Source of the DNA: Heliopora coerulea
Taxonomy: Eukaryota; Cnidaria; Anthozoa; Scleralcyonacea; Helioporidae
NCBI GenBank assembly: GCA_030142905.1
Contig: JASJOG010000183.1
Span: 248,001 to 312,000, forward strand
Length of the DNA stretch: 64,000 nucleotides
Direction of reading: 5' to 3'
Below are positions 11,696 to 23,201 of this stretch, piece by piece. Position numbers and translations under genes: made by a program. Each line of letters begins with the position of its first letter. Position 1 is the first letter of the stretch. Below the pieces are notes generated by a model that searched no databases, was not told the origin of the DNA, and saw only the letters and a program-made list of their open reading frames with translations.

Positions 11696-14600
11696 CAGTG
11701 GCGTGGTGGCTCCAAAATTTCAGGTGGGGCCAAGCTCAAATTTGCGCCCCTTGGATGTATAATATAATTGCCGCCCCCCCTTTTGTGAGTGTAATGACTT
11801 CCTCGCTGACGAAGAAGTTAACAGTCTGTTGCCTTGGATTAGCAAGAAGCCATGAAAATGAATTGCAATGAACAACTTTTACGTTTATTTTGATATTAAT
11901 TGATTTTCTGCCAGAAACTGTGCTTAAAAGCCAAAATGAAAAAACCATGGAAAACAGGAGCGATCATGAAATGATTTAATTTGCAGTCAGAGAAGATTAA
12001 GCGCTCAGCAAAGTCATGCACGACATTAGGCACAAGTGTGCGCCCGGAATATAACTGATTTTCATTACTTTCGCAAATTCTTAGTGTCAATAATCGCTAT
12101 TACTGGTATCTTTAGCTACAAAAATGTAAATAGTCTTAATTTTTGGATGTGAATGTAAATAGTGCTAATTCTGTATCAAACATCTTATTAGCTATTATAC
12201 TAACTTTGTTCCATGACACAACGACGTCTAAAGTAGGGCTTTTGAAAGTTCTGGAGAAATTCCAACAAACAAATTGATGAGATGCTCCCTATAGAGTGAG
12301 AGCAAAATTTTACGCTCAGTCGCCATTAAAAGAAGAGATTTAAGTCTTTCCTGAATCATAGACGATCGAATTCGACTCTTTATCCTCTTGAGTCCAGAAA
12401 ATGAACGCTCTGCGGTGGACGAGCTCACTGGGATAGTCACGGCCATTGCATAAACTCGACAAAGTGTTGGGTACGCATCGACCAGATTGTAATCAGGGTG
12501 GCAAAGAACTGTGAGGGCTTCGATGTACGATGGAATCTTCTTCGTTTGCTTTTTATTTTGCTTATCTTCTTTGTCTTCTTGATCATCGTCAGTGTTTATG
12601 TCTTCATCATCACCATCGACTTCCTCCACCCTGTCCTCTGTCTCTAAGTCTTCGTCCGACTTTAGCGTAGCTGTAATATCAAATTTCTGAAAAAATCGAG
12701 AAAAATTTAACAGTTCATTTGCACATCTAAATGCGTCCAAACCGTACGTTTCGCAAAAGACTTTGATGCATGCTTGAAGATCGTGCGCGGTTTTGAATTT
12801 CCCGACAATCGCTGGAAAGTGACTTGGGGCGAACATAGAGAATGCTTCTAGCAATGATTGATTTTTCTTAAATCGATTCTTCATTGAATTTACTACTGTG
12901 TCAATAGAAACGTAAAACGTATTTCGTTTCCAGTTATCTTTAGGTGTTTCAGCAGGCTTATCTTCTGCATCCTCGCCAGCCATCCTTCTTCGGCGTCTTA
13001 GTCTTGTTGTTTGCCAAGCAATATTCTGCAGAGTTGTGTTCTCGTTCCATGTTTCCAATAATTCTCTCGGGTTCTTCACGTAAGTGCTCCAGTTGGGAGA
13101 TCGTGCTGTCGATCATGCTAAAAGCTTTTCCGAAGTCTACGTCGATACCTTGTAAGTAGCGGCTTAATGGGCCCGTAGCTGCAAAGATTTCTCGGAAAAG
13201 GTGGGCAGTTGCCAGAAACTGCTGTGATTGAAGCTGCGTCATTAATCCTGCTGCAGTATTCCGAGGATTTGCGTCAAACGAAATGTCCGTTGAAACCGCT
13301 TCCAAAACACTTAAAATACATTCGTATCGAGAAAGAAGCACCTTAAGGCAAAACTCGCGCGAATTCCAACGAACAGTATTCACTCTCTTCATAGAAAGGA
13401 CTTTGAGGTTCTCGTTCAGCTGGGTTGTCTCGAACAAACTATGGATTCTTTGTGATCTACTGAACAGCAGGTACAAGGCCTCAAGGTTGTTGAAGAGGGC
13501 GATTACCTGCACAGCAACACTTGCAGAGTCGGATAGTACAAGATTGAGCGTATGGGCATAACAGTGAACAAATACAACATGATCACCAACTTTTTCCTTG
13601 ATAATTGCCTGTAAACCGTTGTAGCAGCCGCTCATATTGGACGCACCATCATATGTTTGCGCCACAAGCTTGTCAAAGGAAACAGCTTTTGACTGGAGGT
13701 TAGTTGAAATTATATCGTATAACTGCATTGCTGTTGTACCAGAAGCTCTTTTACATGAGAGTAAATGCTCCGAACACTTCCCGTTGCGATTTACAATTCT
13801 TACACAAATACTTAGTTGCTCGTGATGGCTGACATCCGGTGTTGTATCCACTATCAAACACCATGCTCTGCAACCACTGATTTTCTTCACGATCTCTGAC
13901 GAAATCTCATTACCGATTATGCGAATCACGTTATTTTGTGAATCGTTGCTGAGGAATGTTAGCTTCGAGCCACGTCCTGGATTTTTCTTTCCTCCTCTCT
14001 TTTCTTTTGACAAAACTTGCTGCTTTCTAACTTTTTCTAAATGACTGTTAATTGTAACATCATACGCTGACAAGTAATCAAGCGTCTCTAGAAAATTTCC
14101 TTTATTAACTTCAGCAGACTGATCAAGTGACTCGCGATGACCTCTGAAAGCAATTCCCTGCTTTCCCAGAAACATAACTGTGTCGATAATACGCTTCATA
14201 ACATTGAGATTTGTACCAACTTTTTTCTTCCTGAGAGTGTTCTCCTCATTTTCTTGTTGTTCTAGACGTGAACCAATCGATTGTCCTTGTAGAAAGAAGA
14301 CTTGAGCGGTCTTGGCACTTATATGACTCTCGGACGTTTCGTGTTTTATAATGGCACTGTAGTGTTTCTTCCAATTCGAATAGCCACCATTTGTAAACGT
14401 ATTACCTTGATTTGCTCGCTTATGTTTACCTCGCAAACATTCATCGGAGAATAAAAGACATGGGAGGCAAAATAACCAGTTCTTACTCAGCGAATATGAA
14501 AGCCATCTACGTCTTGTTTTGTCTTCTAGGAAGAACACTCCCTGCGAGCAGTAACGATTGCGCTCTCCTATTTGCTTTTTTCTTGCAGACAAAACATATT

Positions 14601-15651
14601 CTGGAGGCTGACATGGCTCCATTTTAATCAGTTTTTCTTTATCTTTCACACTAAGCTTCATGCCAACAAGTGAAGCAGGATCAACAGTCTTATTCTCTTC
14701 ATCTATTTTAAGAGCGACTTTAATCTTGCCTCCAACCGTATCAAGCGCTGTTTCCTTCTGAGCTTTTTCGGCAAATTGACGTTCTGTATCCAAATCAGTT
14801 AACAAACTCTTTTTCTCGCCCCAAGCGTTGTCTTCAAGAACTTGAACATCCATGGCTTCATTATGTTCTGAGGAATGCCCCACTTTGTTGTCATTATTTC
14901 CGTAGACGTGACTTGTAGCTGAACATCTGAGATCCTCCTCAGTGTCTTGAGATTTCGCCATTTTTTCTTTCAGGTTGTCTTTATCAGCGTGATATGGGCT
15001 GCCTGTAGATGAACTTTCTCCTGTATCTTGGAGTGCTTTGTCTTCCACTTTCCCGACGTTTTTTGCAGCATCCTGGCAACGTTGATTGTCGCTCGCATCC
15101 TTTGAAAGGCAATTATTCAAATAGTTTTTCATGAAAGACCCAAGCCTTTCGTTTTCTTCTTTTCGGAACTTTCTTGCCTTCTTGTTTTCTGCACCCGATT
15201 TCTTTCGTTAACTTTTGTTGTTTTCAAACATTTTATGTTGTGTGTTGAATAAGTGATTTATTAGCAATAAAGGGAAAACATTCATTTAATATTGGGAAAA
15301 CATTCATTTAACAGCTATACAGACCACTCAAACGAGGAAAGGGACTGGAAACGTCAAACGTAGCAAATAGCTTGCCACGCGGGATAATGGATGTACTTGG
15401 ATAATAATGCTCTTTTAGCATAATTATCTTCGCTGTTATTTCTGGTTTGCCGTTTCCGCGTTTAGTGCTAGTTTGTAAAACTGTTTACTATGATCTTAGA
15501 ATTTGGTAATTTTGGGCTTTTTAATAATTTGATTGTTTCCATGAGGCCACCTTGACCATTTTTGCCGCCCCATTCACTGTTTGGCGCCCTGCTTTGAACC
15601 ATCACTGGATGGGCCAGGGCCCCCCTGGCCCCCCCTGCCACCACGCCACTG
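11696..15651 (-). mobile_element. hAT element, near full length (3.96 kb)
   Basis: Ends are exact 15-bp inverted repeats, CAGTGGCGTGGTGGC at 11696 and its reverse complement ending at 15651, with G/C-rich subterminal stretches on both sides (GGTGGGGCC, GCCGCCCCCC; GGGCCAGGG). One transposase gene reads on the minus strand. The flanking 8-mers GAGCTACC and GGGCTATC match at 6 of 8 positions. The left flank is a SINE and the right flank another hAT fragment, so the two ends may come from different insertions. Confidence 0.8.
12228..15213 (-). pseudogene. hAT transposase (ZMYM/KIAA1586-like), one frameshift
   Basis: The main frame (15132 down to about 13060) continues in another frame to 12228, giving ~980 residues. 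Coding-like sequence extends upstream of the ATG at 15132 to ~15213 (FRKEENERLGSF), as in relatives. Motifs in order: TTF-type finger (NWLFCLPCLLFSDE), a DUF4371-like start (GIAFRGHRES), WCLIVDTTPD with the first catalytic-type Asp, TYDGASNMSGCYNG, FVHCYAHTLNLVLSD, VRWNSREF, an acidic insert, and the dimerisation signature SSSTAERSFSGLKRIKSR. The switch near 13020-13079 is a single indel; otherwise the gene looks complete and recently active. Confidence 0.85.
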
Positions 15652-15654
15652 GGG

Positions 15655-15959
15655 CTATCATCTCTTCTTACTCGAAATGGGATGTTGTTTTGGGCACAAA
15701 AAATAACGGTCTTGATGATCGATATTATTCTCTCTGGATTTTCTCTCACCTGAGCTTGCATCTGTTCATTTAACCGCTGATCGAGCGGAAGAACCTGGTT
15801 TCTGATCTTCGTGAACTCCTGCATAGCAATCACAGCCATGCTGTTTATTTCCGACTTCCACGACGAATGAATTTGAAAGTTAGTGCATGCAGATGTCCAG
15901 AACGTGAGTGGAGATTTAAACAGTCGGTTGAGCTTCGCACCGTTTTTGCCAAACTCCAT
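15655..15959 (-). pseudogene. fragment of a second hAT transposase
   Basis: About 100 residues include KSPLTFWTSACTNFQIH (post-finger W...A...F..H pattern) and IIKTVIFCAQNNIPFRVRRD, the counterpart of the Arg-Gly-His-Arg segment of DUF4371 transposases. It abuts the right end of the preceding hAT element. Confidence 0.75.
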
Positions 15960-16329
15960 TTCAAAACAAACGCAGGGTAATTAAAGTTTGTTATACCTGG
16001 AATAAGCATGAAACTGCTTTGAAACTTTTTCAAACCTGGAAAAAATTAAACAACTATATTATATAGAGAATAGACAATGGAAATGGTAAATATTTAAATC
16101 TGATAATAAGTGGTGCTTTCTCAGTGTTAAATCAAGTTGAGAATAACAAAAATGACACTGGTAGGAATTGGAGTTAATAAAACAACAGTATAAAGCTATA
16201 GAAGCAAGAAATACAATTGGAAAGAAACTGAGACACAACTGGCACATAAATATGGCAATGTTGGGACAACAAAAGTTACAAAACCAAATACTTCTAACTT
16301 TTCATTAACATTGATCAGAATAAAATACC

Positions 16330-17148
16330 CTACTTGTCAGCAAACTTTTGCAGCAAAGTAAGAAGTACTTGGGTTTGTTGCTGTTGTTGTTGCAACATTG
16401 CCATATTCATTTTCTGCATTTGTTGTAGTGTTTGTTCCTGTAACCTAGTAGTATCCTGTTGCTGCTTTACCCTTTCTTCATGTTCTTTTTTCCTCATTTC
16501 CAGTTCCTGTTCCCTCAGCTGCCTTTCCAATTTCATTTCTTCCTTCTTTAGCTCCATCTTCTGCTTTTTTAACTCTAATGCACTTTCCTTCTGTTTTGCT
16601 TTCAGTTCAATCTTTTCTTTAATGAAGGCGATGGAATCAGCACCACTTGTCTTCTTCTTCTTCGGGCATGGTTTTTCATCATTTTTTCTGTCTTTACTTT
16701 CCCTAAATGATTCCAAAGAGGCTCTTCTCACTTCCTCTATTTCAGCAGCCTCTTCTTCCAATCTTCTCTTCTTCTCCACCTCAGCTTTATCAGCCTCTTG
16801 AAACAGACTAACAATTTCCTCCATTAGCTGGTCCAATTCAGTATGCTCTGGTGATAGTCCAGAGCCTCTTTCCTCCTCAGCACCTTTCCTTTTGTACCTT
16901 CTCTCCAACAGAAGGTACCGGTCTCTTAGGGACCTCTATGTCACCCGAAATATAGGATTGTCACACTTCTCCAAACATGTGGCCAGGTTAGCCCAAGTTT
17001 CTCCTCTTTCTGAGCTACCTTTTTTATGAAACCATGGCTGGAAGAACATCATTTCACTCAGAAAGTGTATATCATGGGCTTCAGACCACTTCTTAGGTTG
17101 AGTGCTAATAAGAAAGTTCGCAGTATGGATCAAATCAGTATTTATCAA
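16330..17148 (-). pseudogene. SANT/trihelix-like protein with glutamine-rich coiled coil
   Basis: The two open segments (17148-16936 and 16908-16330) are in one frame, separated only by a TAG near 16929. The N-terminal ~70 residues have the W...E....L...M..F.P segment of a Myb/SANT- or trihelix-like DNA-binding domain, continuing after the stop into RSLRDRYLLLERRYKRK. A long charged coiled coil (KEKIELKAKQKESALELKKQ) and a Q-run near the C-terminus follow. Similar short proteins accompany transposons in invertebrates, so an element accessory protein is likely. No partner transposase is adjacent. Confidence 0.65.
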
Positions 17149-17159
17149 ATAGACATAAT

Positions 17160-18170
17160 TCTACAACATTCACAAGCATAACTCAGTGTTTATTTTTGTT
17201 GACATAAATTTCTGAAATCATTGATCTACGTGGCTTTCTCTGACTAAAATATGAGAAATTCATTAAGGATTTTCAATTCAACAGTTGTGTTCAATGTATA
17301 GAACTGGCACAATAGACATGAAGCTATGATTTTATGCTGGATAGCTACGTAATAAATATTCATGACTTTGACATTTTTGCGCTTAATTTATATTGAATCG
17401 TTCCGGGTTTTTTTGGTTTTTTTCTATGATGTAATCTCGAACTATTGAACAAAATACATATAATTATAGGTTATATTTACCTGTTTTCTTTGGACATATT
17501 GCTGGAGTTTTTACACAATGTCAAAACGTATGAAATGCCGTCGTATCGGCTTGTGACAACGTGGGCTTCTCGAGACGCGTATGCGCAGTTAGAGTATTTT
17601 CGAGTTCGACGTATCCGTTCCCGTTGCTGTCCTCTAATCGTAAGGACTCTAATGGGTTAACTACGCCGCCGGCTGTACTGTCCGACACTTAACGATATTG
17701 GACCCGTCCAATACACTTTTTACTCCCGACCGACAAGTTTTGGCGGGAAAAATCTTTGAGCTGATTTTAATGAAATAGAAGGAGAATTGACTTTTTATTA
17801 TAAAATGTTCGGAGTAATCAAATGTGCAAGAACAGTATTACTGAACTTGTTTCACACTAATTGTATAAAAGTACGATAAATGAATGTTTAATTGGTGGAA
17901 ACAAGAAGTCCAACCAGCAAGTCATGAACTAAGGTAAACAGCAACATTTAACGACGAAAACCGGGTTAAAACATGAAAGAAGACCAACCAACAGCCATAT
18001 AATGAATACTTTGTTAACCCAATTTGCTCCGTTCATGCGAGAAAGTATTTGCCTTCGGTTCATTTTTCGCACGAACCTCGCTCCTTCGTCTCTCTGTCTG
18101 TACTCATTCATTGTTTTTATTTCTTTCAATGGAACTTTTATTTGTGGTCGCTAAATGGCGTGGTTCAAAG
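17160..18170. other. gene-free stretch
   Basis: No supported gene. A short GC-rich island with CpGs lies at 17530-17700; its short open frame has no recognisable motif. Confidence 0.45.
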
Positions 18171-18177
18171 GTTTCCT

Positions 18178-18247
18178 TTTCCTTCTCCTTTCTGTTATTG
18201 CAGAGCAGTCAAAAGACTGCTGTGCAATAACAGAAAGGAGAAGGAAA
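18178..18247. repeat. near-perfect hairpin, 33-bp arms, 4-nt loop
   Basis: The arms 18178-18210 and 18215-18247 pair with one mismatch inside (GCAGAGC against GCACAGC) and a small mismatch at the base. The loop is AAAA. The 5' arm is pyrimidine-rich (CCTTCTCCTTTCTG). It could encode a small-RNA precursor or be a minimal foldback element. Confidence 0.9.
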
Positions 18248-18439
18248 GAGTGAACGAAACCGAATTTTGTCTTCATTTTTGATGCTTTCGGATAACTGTC
18301 ATGGAAAAACTGATTGTTTTTGATGATTTCCTTCATTAGTGTTGATGACTACATATTTTAATTTTTTTGATTAAAGGTAAAACGTGCACAAAAGACCTGA
18401 TTAAACTAAACGAACAACCAGACAATGGTTGCAACAAAC

Positions 18440-18620
18440 ACGATGCTGGATTAGGGGCTGAAACACATTGTGCAGTCGCTATGGGGTCGCGTGAACTAGA
18501 AAAGTTGACAAGAGCGGGACTTAAAGTCGCATCTTCGGGTTACCGGACCACTACTCTACCAACAGAGTTATCGAGTCAAACGGGAATAGTATTGTCGTTT
18601 TATCCAATTTAAGTGAATGA
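18440..18620 (-). repeat. tRNA-derived repeat, family C, copy 1
   Basis: On the minus strand TTGGTAGAGTAGTGGTCCGG resembles the D-arm and anticodon-arm part of a tRNA with a degenerate box B downstream (about 18510-18578). Related copies lie at 19020-19140 and 40985-41157. Confidence 0.5.
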
Positions 18621-18697
18621 AAGATTCTCTCGACTTCTTAATACTCGATATCCATGAGGATGTGTAGTGTCTTGACTCTATTTCAAAATCATTCTCA

Positions 18698-18804
18698 GGG
18701 TAACATGAGCCGATTGTTTCATGAACCCACACTTTTGCAATTGACTTTTCTAGTTGACTTTAGCAGTTTAAGTTAATTCATGAAATAATCTGTTCATGTT
18801 ACCC
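18698..18804. repeat. palindrome, ~28-bp arms
   Basis: GGGTAACATGAGCC...TTTCATGAA at the left pairs with TTCATGAAAT...CATGTTACCC at the right. The loop contains TTTTCTAGTTGACTT, a motif shared with the repeat at 41110-41130. Confidence 0.8.
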
Positions 18805-19019
18805 AGAAGATGTTTCTGAAATTGATAGTTTGACTAGTCCATCTTTTGGCCATATTCGCTTCAGTCGCTTCACTCTTATTGGCCGATATTAGACTGGTTC
18901 GCATGCAGCACTCGTGCGCACTCGAGCTTATCACCAGCAGAATATTGTCGCATTCTGGGGTCAAGCTTTAATACATTCGACCAGGAACTATCTCCTGTAA
19001 GTTTTGCATGAATTTCATG

Positions 19020-19140
19020 ACCTTTCAAATTTATTTGGCTCACCAACCGCAATCTCTGCTTCGTGACGCACAATGAACTCGGATCTTTGGGTTTCCGTAT
19101 CACTGCCCTACCAACTGATGTATCGAGTAAACTGTTAACA
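19020..19140 (-). repeat. tRNA-derived repeat, family C, copy 2
   Basis: The minus strand again has a TTGGTAGGGCAGTG box A-like segment, and the context ATGTATCGAGTAAACTG parallels copy 1. It is diverged. Confidence 0.4.
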
Positions 19141-19149
19141 GTATGCTAG

Positions 19150-19410
19150 TTTTATACACTTTACTAATGCACCTAAGCGGAAGCCACTGTATGTTAATAA
19201 TATTATACTATTGTAAGGTCGCACATATGTCAAACTTGCACCTTAGCTCATCATCTGAATCTTGGTAGCTCAATGGTTAGAGCGTCTCACTGGTCATTAG
19301 AATGTCGTGGGTTCGATCCCCGTCTGAGGTTCATAAATTGTTTTTCTGAAGATAGAGCTTGACGAACGTTCATCGGTTATTTCAAGAAATCTCCAAGCTC
19401 CCACATTTCT
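19150..19410 (+). repeat. SINE family A, copy 5 (most complete)
   Basis: Leader (GGTCGCACATATGTC), box A (TAGCTCAATGGTTAGAGC), box B (GGTTCGATCCCCGTCT) and tail (AGCTTGACGAACGTTCATC, then TCTCCAAGCTCCCAC) are all present in order, so this copy defines the family. Confidence 0.8.
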
Positions 19411-20022
19411 TAAATATATATCTCAATACTGTTCCCACTTCACGCAACAGCTCAATCGGAATTCTTTCCAATCCTCGGCTTCGCCTCGAAGTAGAACGAA
19501 TTCCTCGTACTTGAAAACCCTGTCAAGTTCTCATTGTCGGCCTTTAAATATTACTTAAAATAGAGGTAAATAAATTATACTATATACTTCATCAACACTG
19601 GGCTAACTTTAGCGGGTGGTTTTATGTTTTCTTTCAAGTAACTTTAATCACGATTTAGTCAGTTTTCTTTGTTCTTTCGAACGGGTTTTATCCTGCGAAG
19701 AAACCGGCTATCTAAACAAAAGTGCGTTCGAAAAGCTGGGAGGGACTGTATATTCGATACCTGAAATGGCTGGTATTGTAAATACAATTCCTGAAATCAG
19801 TTAATTCAAGAAGAAAGACAAACTGAAAACATGTTTTTTTACTTCTCAAAGCAAAAACGATTCTCATTTCGCTTAACATTTCTCGAAGGAAACCTCCTTT
19901 AGTTGTGTTTTAAGTCGGATAAGTACCTCGGACTTCGGCTTTAAACCAGATGGCTTAAATCTTCCGTTCTTGGTATTTATTTTATACTTAAATGCGAATG
20001 ATCCCCAACAGTATAAAGAGAT

Positions 20023-20320
20023 CATAGGCGTAGGAAGCGGGGGAGGGAGGCGAGGGCACTTGTCCCCCAGTTTTCATCACAGTCGCTTTTTTATAATGTA
20101 AGTTGATCAGGTTGGATGAAAAAACCAGCTGTAAAGTGAATATTTGTAATTATCATTTGTTATGAAGACTTTTTTATTCTTTTGTAAAACTCTTAAAATG
20201 CAGGAAAAAGCGTTTCAGAGCCTCAAAAAAACCCCAAAGATTTGCCTGGGGGTGCATGCTCTTGGAACCCTCCTCAGGTTGGTTGTGCCCTCCAATAGTT
20301 AGTTGGTTCCAACGCCTTTG
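20023..20320. mobile_element. hAT-type MITE (~300 bp)
   Basis: AGGCGTAGGAAGC at the left and, on the opposite strand, AGGCGTTGGAACC at the right form imperfect terminal inverted repeats. G-rich and C-rich subterminal blocks (GGGGGAGGG, GTCCCCC) resemble those of the hAT MITEs at 33270 and 38830. No clear target duplication. Confidence 0.5.
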
Positions 20321-20929
20321 GAGATTATGGCATTCAAAATAATTATGTCGTCAATGCGCTGAGAAGGATAATTGTGTGGCTGGCACGTGCCAGAAGAGGA
20401 AAAGGCTAGTGGACTGAGATTTTTTTTAACTGTTTGGCTTTATCTAAAAACTGGGTACTCCAAGCGAGACCTCCAAACATAACGTACGTGGACGTGGGAA
20501 AGAATTCACGATTGAACGTAACTTATTAATATCAAGGTCAACTATTACGGAGATGGAAGAAAGATGGAAAAATTTTGTGGAAGTCAGGACAACCACCAGC
20601 CTACCAAAGAGTGTCGATACATGGTCAAGGAACTTTGGTTGTAATAAACACAACCCTGTCAGACAATGGGACTTACAAACATGTAATTGGAGACCTCGAG
20701 GCTATCAAAACCATTGTGCTGAAAGTTATTATTCTAGGGGAGTAGAATGTGCAGGTAATCCTTATAACTTTGTTCCGGCTCTTTGTACCGAATTGTTTTC
20801 AACAGGGTTCCAAGAATTTAAAGTGACGTGTTAATGAACGAGAGATGTCAGTTTTCTTCCAGTTTAATTGTTTTTAGTGTGTTTTTTTAAGCCTCGTTTA
20901 CACGTGGGACTTTTCTTCCCGCGGTTGTC

Positions 20930-21372
20930 ATCTTGGCGTATGTGTGAAATTGAAGAGAGCGTCGAGGACAAACTGCAGCCAATCAAAAGCGGATGTCTTG
21001 GTACGTCGACTGTGATGAGTTCATTACATACATCACGATGACAATCAGAACGTGCGATTTTGCACCTGGCTATTGACATCTAGGAGTATGTGTTTAACTG
21101 ACGAGAGTGTCGAGGACAAACTGCAGCCAATCAAAAGCGGACGTCTTGCTTCATAGACTGTCGTGAGTTTATTACATGCACCAGGATGATAATCGCAACG
21201 TGAGATTTTGTGCCTTCCGATTGACATCTTGGAGTATGTGTTTAACTGACGAGAGTGACGAGGACAAACTACAGCGAACCATAAGCGGATATCTTGCTGC
21301 ATGGACTGTCATGAGTTTATCACACACACCAGGAGAACAATCGCAAAGTGTAAAATTGCACCTTTAGATATA
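20930..21372. repeat. tandem repeat, period 148 bp, three copies
   Basis: The landmark CGAGGACAAACTGCAGCCAA recurs near 20962, 21110 and 21258. Each unit carries CAGCCAATCAAAAGCGG (degenerate in the third), a GTGATGAGTTCATTACA-like segment and a GCACCTGGCTATTGACATC-like segment. Confidence 0.85.
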
Positions 21373-21599
21373 TTTAGATGAGGAATTATTGAATAATTAA
21401 ACGTCTGAAAAGTTAGCTCTGATTTGCATTAGATATATACAAGCACAGTTAGACCTTCATGGTAAAGTGAACTGTTTGTTTGTCCCCAGTAGAACCATTC
21501 CTTCCCAACTTAGTAAATATCTTTGTACTGGAGAAGTACAGAGAGTTCAGTTCTCTCTTCCGAACCCTCCCGGCTGTCTTCCATAATTCAAAACGATGA

Positions 21600-21775
21600 T
21601 TGTCAATGCAGAGATATATATTTTCGAAATGTGAGAGCTTGGAGATATCTTTAATGACAGATTAACGTTCGTCAAGCTCTATCCTCAGAAAACGATTTCT
21701 GAGCCTCAGACAGGGATGGAAGCCTTAACCTTCTGATGACCGGTGAGACGCTGCAATGATTGAGCTACCGAGACT
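21600..21775 (-). repeat. SINE family A, copy 6
   Basis: Tail, degraded box B and box A run on the minus strand. It faces copy 7 across a (TA)n tract. Confidence 0.7.

Positions 21776-21777
<2 letters not shown>

Positions 21778-21807
<30 letters not shown>
21778..21807. repeat. (TA)n microsatellite
   Basis: About 14 TA dinucleotides lie between two inverted SINE copies. Confidence 0.9.
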
Positions 21808-21809
<2 letters not shown>

Positions 21810-21827
21810 TCATAACATTAACATACA

Positions 21828-22005
21828 GTGGCTGCCGCTTAGGTCGCCCATATATCAAACTTGCACCTTAGCTCGCCATCTAAGTCTTGGTAGCTCAATG
21901 GTTAGAGCATCTCAGCGGTCATCAGAAGATCGCGGGTTCGATCCCCATCTGGGGCTCAGAAATTGTTTTCTGAGGATACAGCTTGACGAACGTTCATTTA
22001 TCATT
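21828..22005 (+). repeat. SINE family A, copy 7
   Basis: Leader, box A, box B (GGTTCGATCCCCATCT) and tail run on the plus strand. It ends about 170 bp before the virus-like block and pairs with copy 6 as an inverted repeat. Confidence 0.75.
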
Positions 22006-22192
22006 CATGATTGTCGATGTAGAGAATTTCGTAAGGGATTTGACATTAACTTATTAATTGTAACCTGAGATAGGAATGGGCGCGGCGAGAGTTGTAGTTA
22101 AGCTGACTTGAAAAGGTATCGAAATAATACATTGTTGCGTTGTAACGGTAAAAAACTCTCTTTATCAGGTGGTAAAATGGAAAGTGATATCA

Positions 22193-23031
22193 ACATGTCA
22201 TCATGGAGAATAAAAAAATATTCCAGCACCAATTAATGATTACGACCCAATTTCTAAAGCTGTTCTGGAACAAACATACTTAGTAGATTGTAAAAAACTA
22301 GTCGATTATAGAAAAAGTTTAAGTGAAACATTGATGGGGGAATACTACACAAAATTGTAACGAGTATTTATAGTTTAGATAGAGGGTCAAATAATAGTGA
22401 ATTAGTATTTGATACTTTAACCAGGAAAGTGTCTAAAACTATTGATCAGGGTCTAAAAGAAAATGATGCAACTCAAAACACAACCAATTTACAACCCACA
22501 TTATGTACAAAAAGTGAAAAAGTCGGAAATAGATATTTCTTAAAATTTGATGGGACACAAAGATTGATAAGTGATATTAATTTACATGTGGTTGGTGGGG
22601 CAAAAGATATAGTGAATATTTTCATAGTATGTAGGATAAAAGCATTTGATGCTAATATTTATTGGATACGTAATGGTTTGTTTGGTCACGGTAAATTTGT
22701 TTCTTTTAACCCATCTGGCGATTTGGTTGTTTCAGGGACAACAAATAAACACACTGTTATTGGCAGTAATCCTGTTAGAAGAATACAACCATCAGCTCCA
22801 TATAAAAATAAAGCAAATGCTGGAGTAAAAAATAAATGGGTTTGTTTATCTATACATTGGGACAATTACACATCATCAACAGTTGGAGCTAGCAAGGTAT
22901 ATTGTAATGGACAAAAGCTAACAGATTTTCAAAGCAGAAGTTCACTTGGTTCAACTAAAATGATCTTCGATGATATCAATCCAAATGGTATCGCTCCGTT
23001 AAAGGGTGATATTTCTTTTTTCTCTGTATAA
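22193..23031 (+). pseudogene. fibre- or lectin-like protein, C-terminal part
   Basis: A segment from about 22210 to 22356 shifts frame into the open frame 22357-23031 (~220 residues). The C-terminal 160 residues alternate beta-strand-like stretches (FLKFDGTQRLI, KWVCLSIHWDN, KVYCNGQKL, GDISFFSV), which suggests a concanavalin/LamG-type sandwich. Such domains occur at the tips of viral fibres, so an attachment role is a guess from fold style and position. The N-terminus is missing or unrecognisable. Confidence 0.45.
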
Positions 23032-23045
23032 AGGAAGATTAATAA

Positions 23046-23201
23046 ATGAGGAAAGCATTCTACTTCATCATCATGTACTCTGTAATTGGTTTAGTATTGA
23101 TACGGTTGGTTTCAATTTTTAATATATGTTATAATAAATGCCAAGAAGGAAGAGTATTGTTTACAATCACATCAGCAAAAATTTGTCTGAGGATGAAGTA
23201 A
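23046..23201 (+). CDS. small membrane protein, 51 aa
   Basis: MRKAFYFIIMYSVIGLVLIR starts 15 bp after the fibre-like gene stops. It has one hydrophobic helix (residues ~4-24), a Cys/Lys-containing tail and no known motif. It overlaps the start of the next gene in another frame, as in compact viral genomes. Confidence 0.4.
   Translation: MRKAFYFIIMYSVIGLVLIRLVSIFNICYNKCQEGRVLFTITSAKICLRMK

Noticed and set aside
16334..16801. Cys/Ser/Phe-rich plus-strand protein
   Set aside because: It is the antisense of the Glu/Lys/Gln-rich coiled coil of the minus-strand gene.
19260..19335. tRNA gene
   Set aside because: Box A and box B are present, but the stems do not close and the unit recurs with the same flanks in many diverged copies, so it is a SINE.
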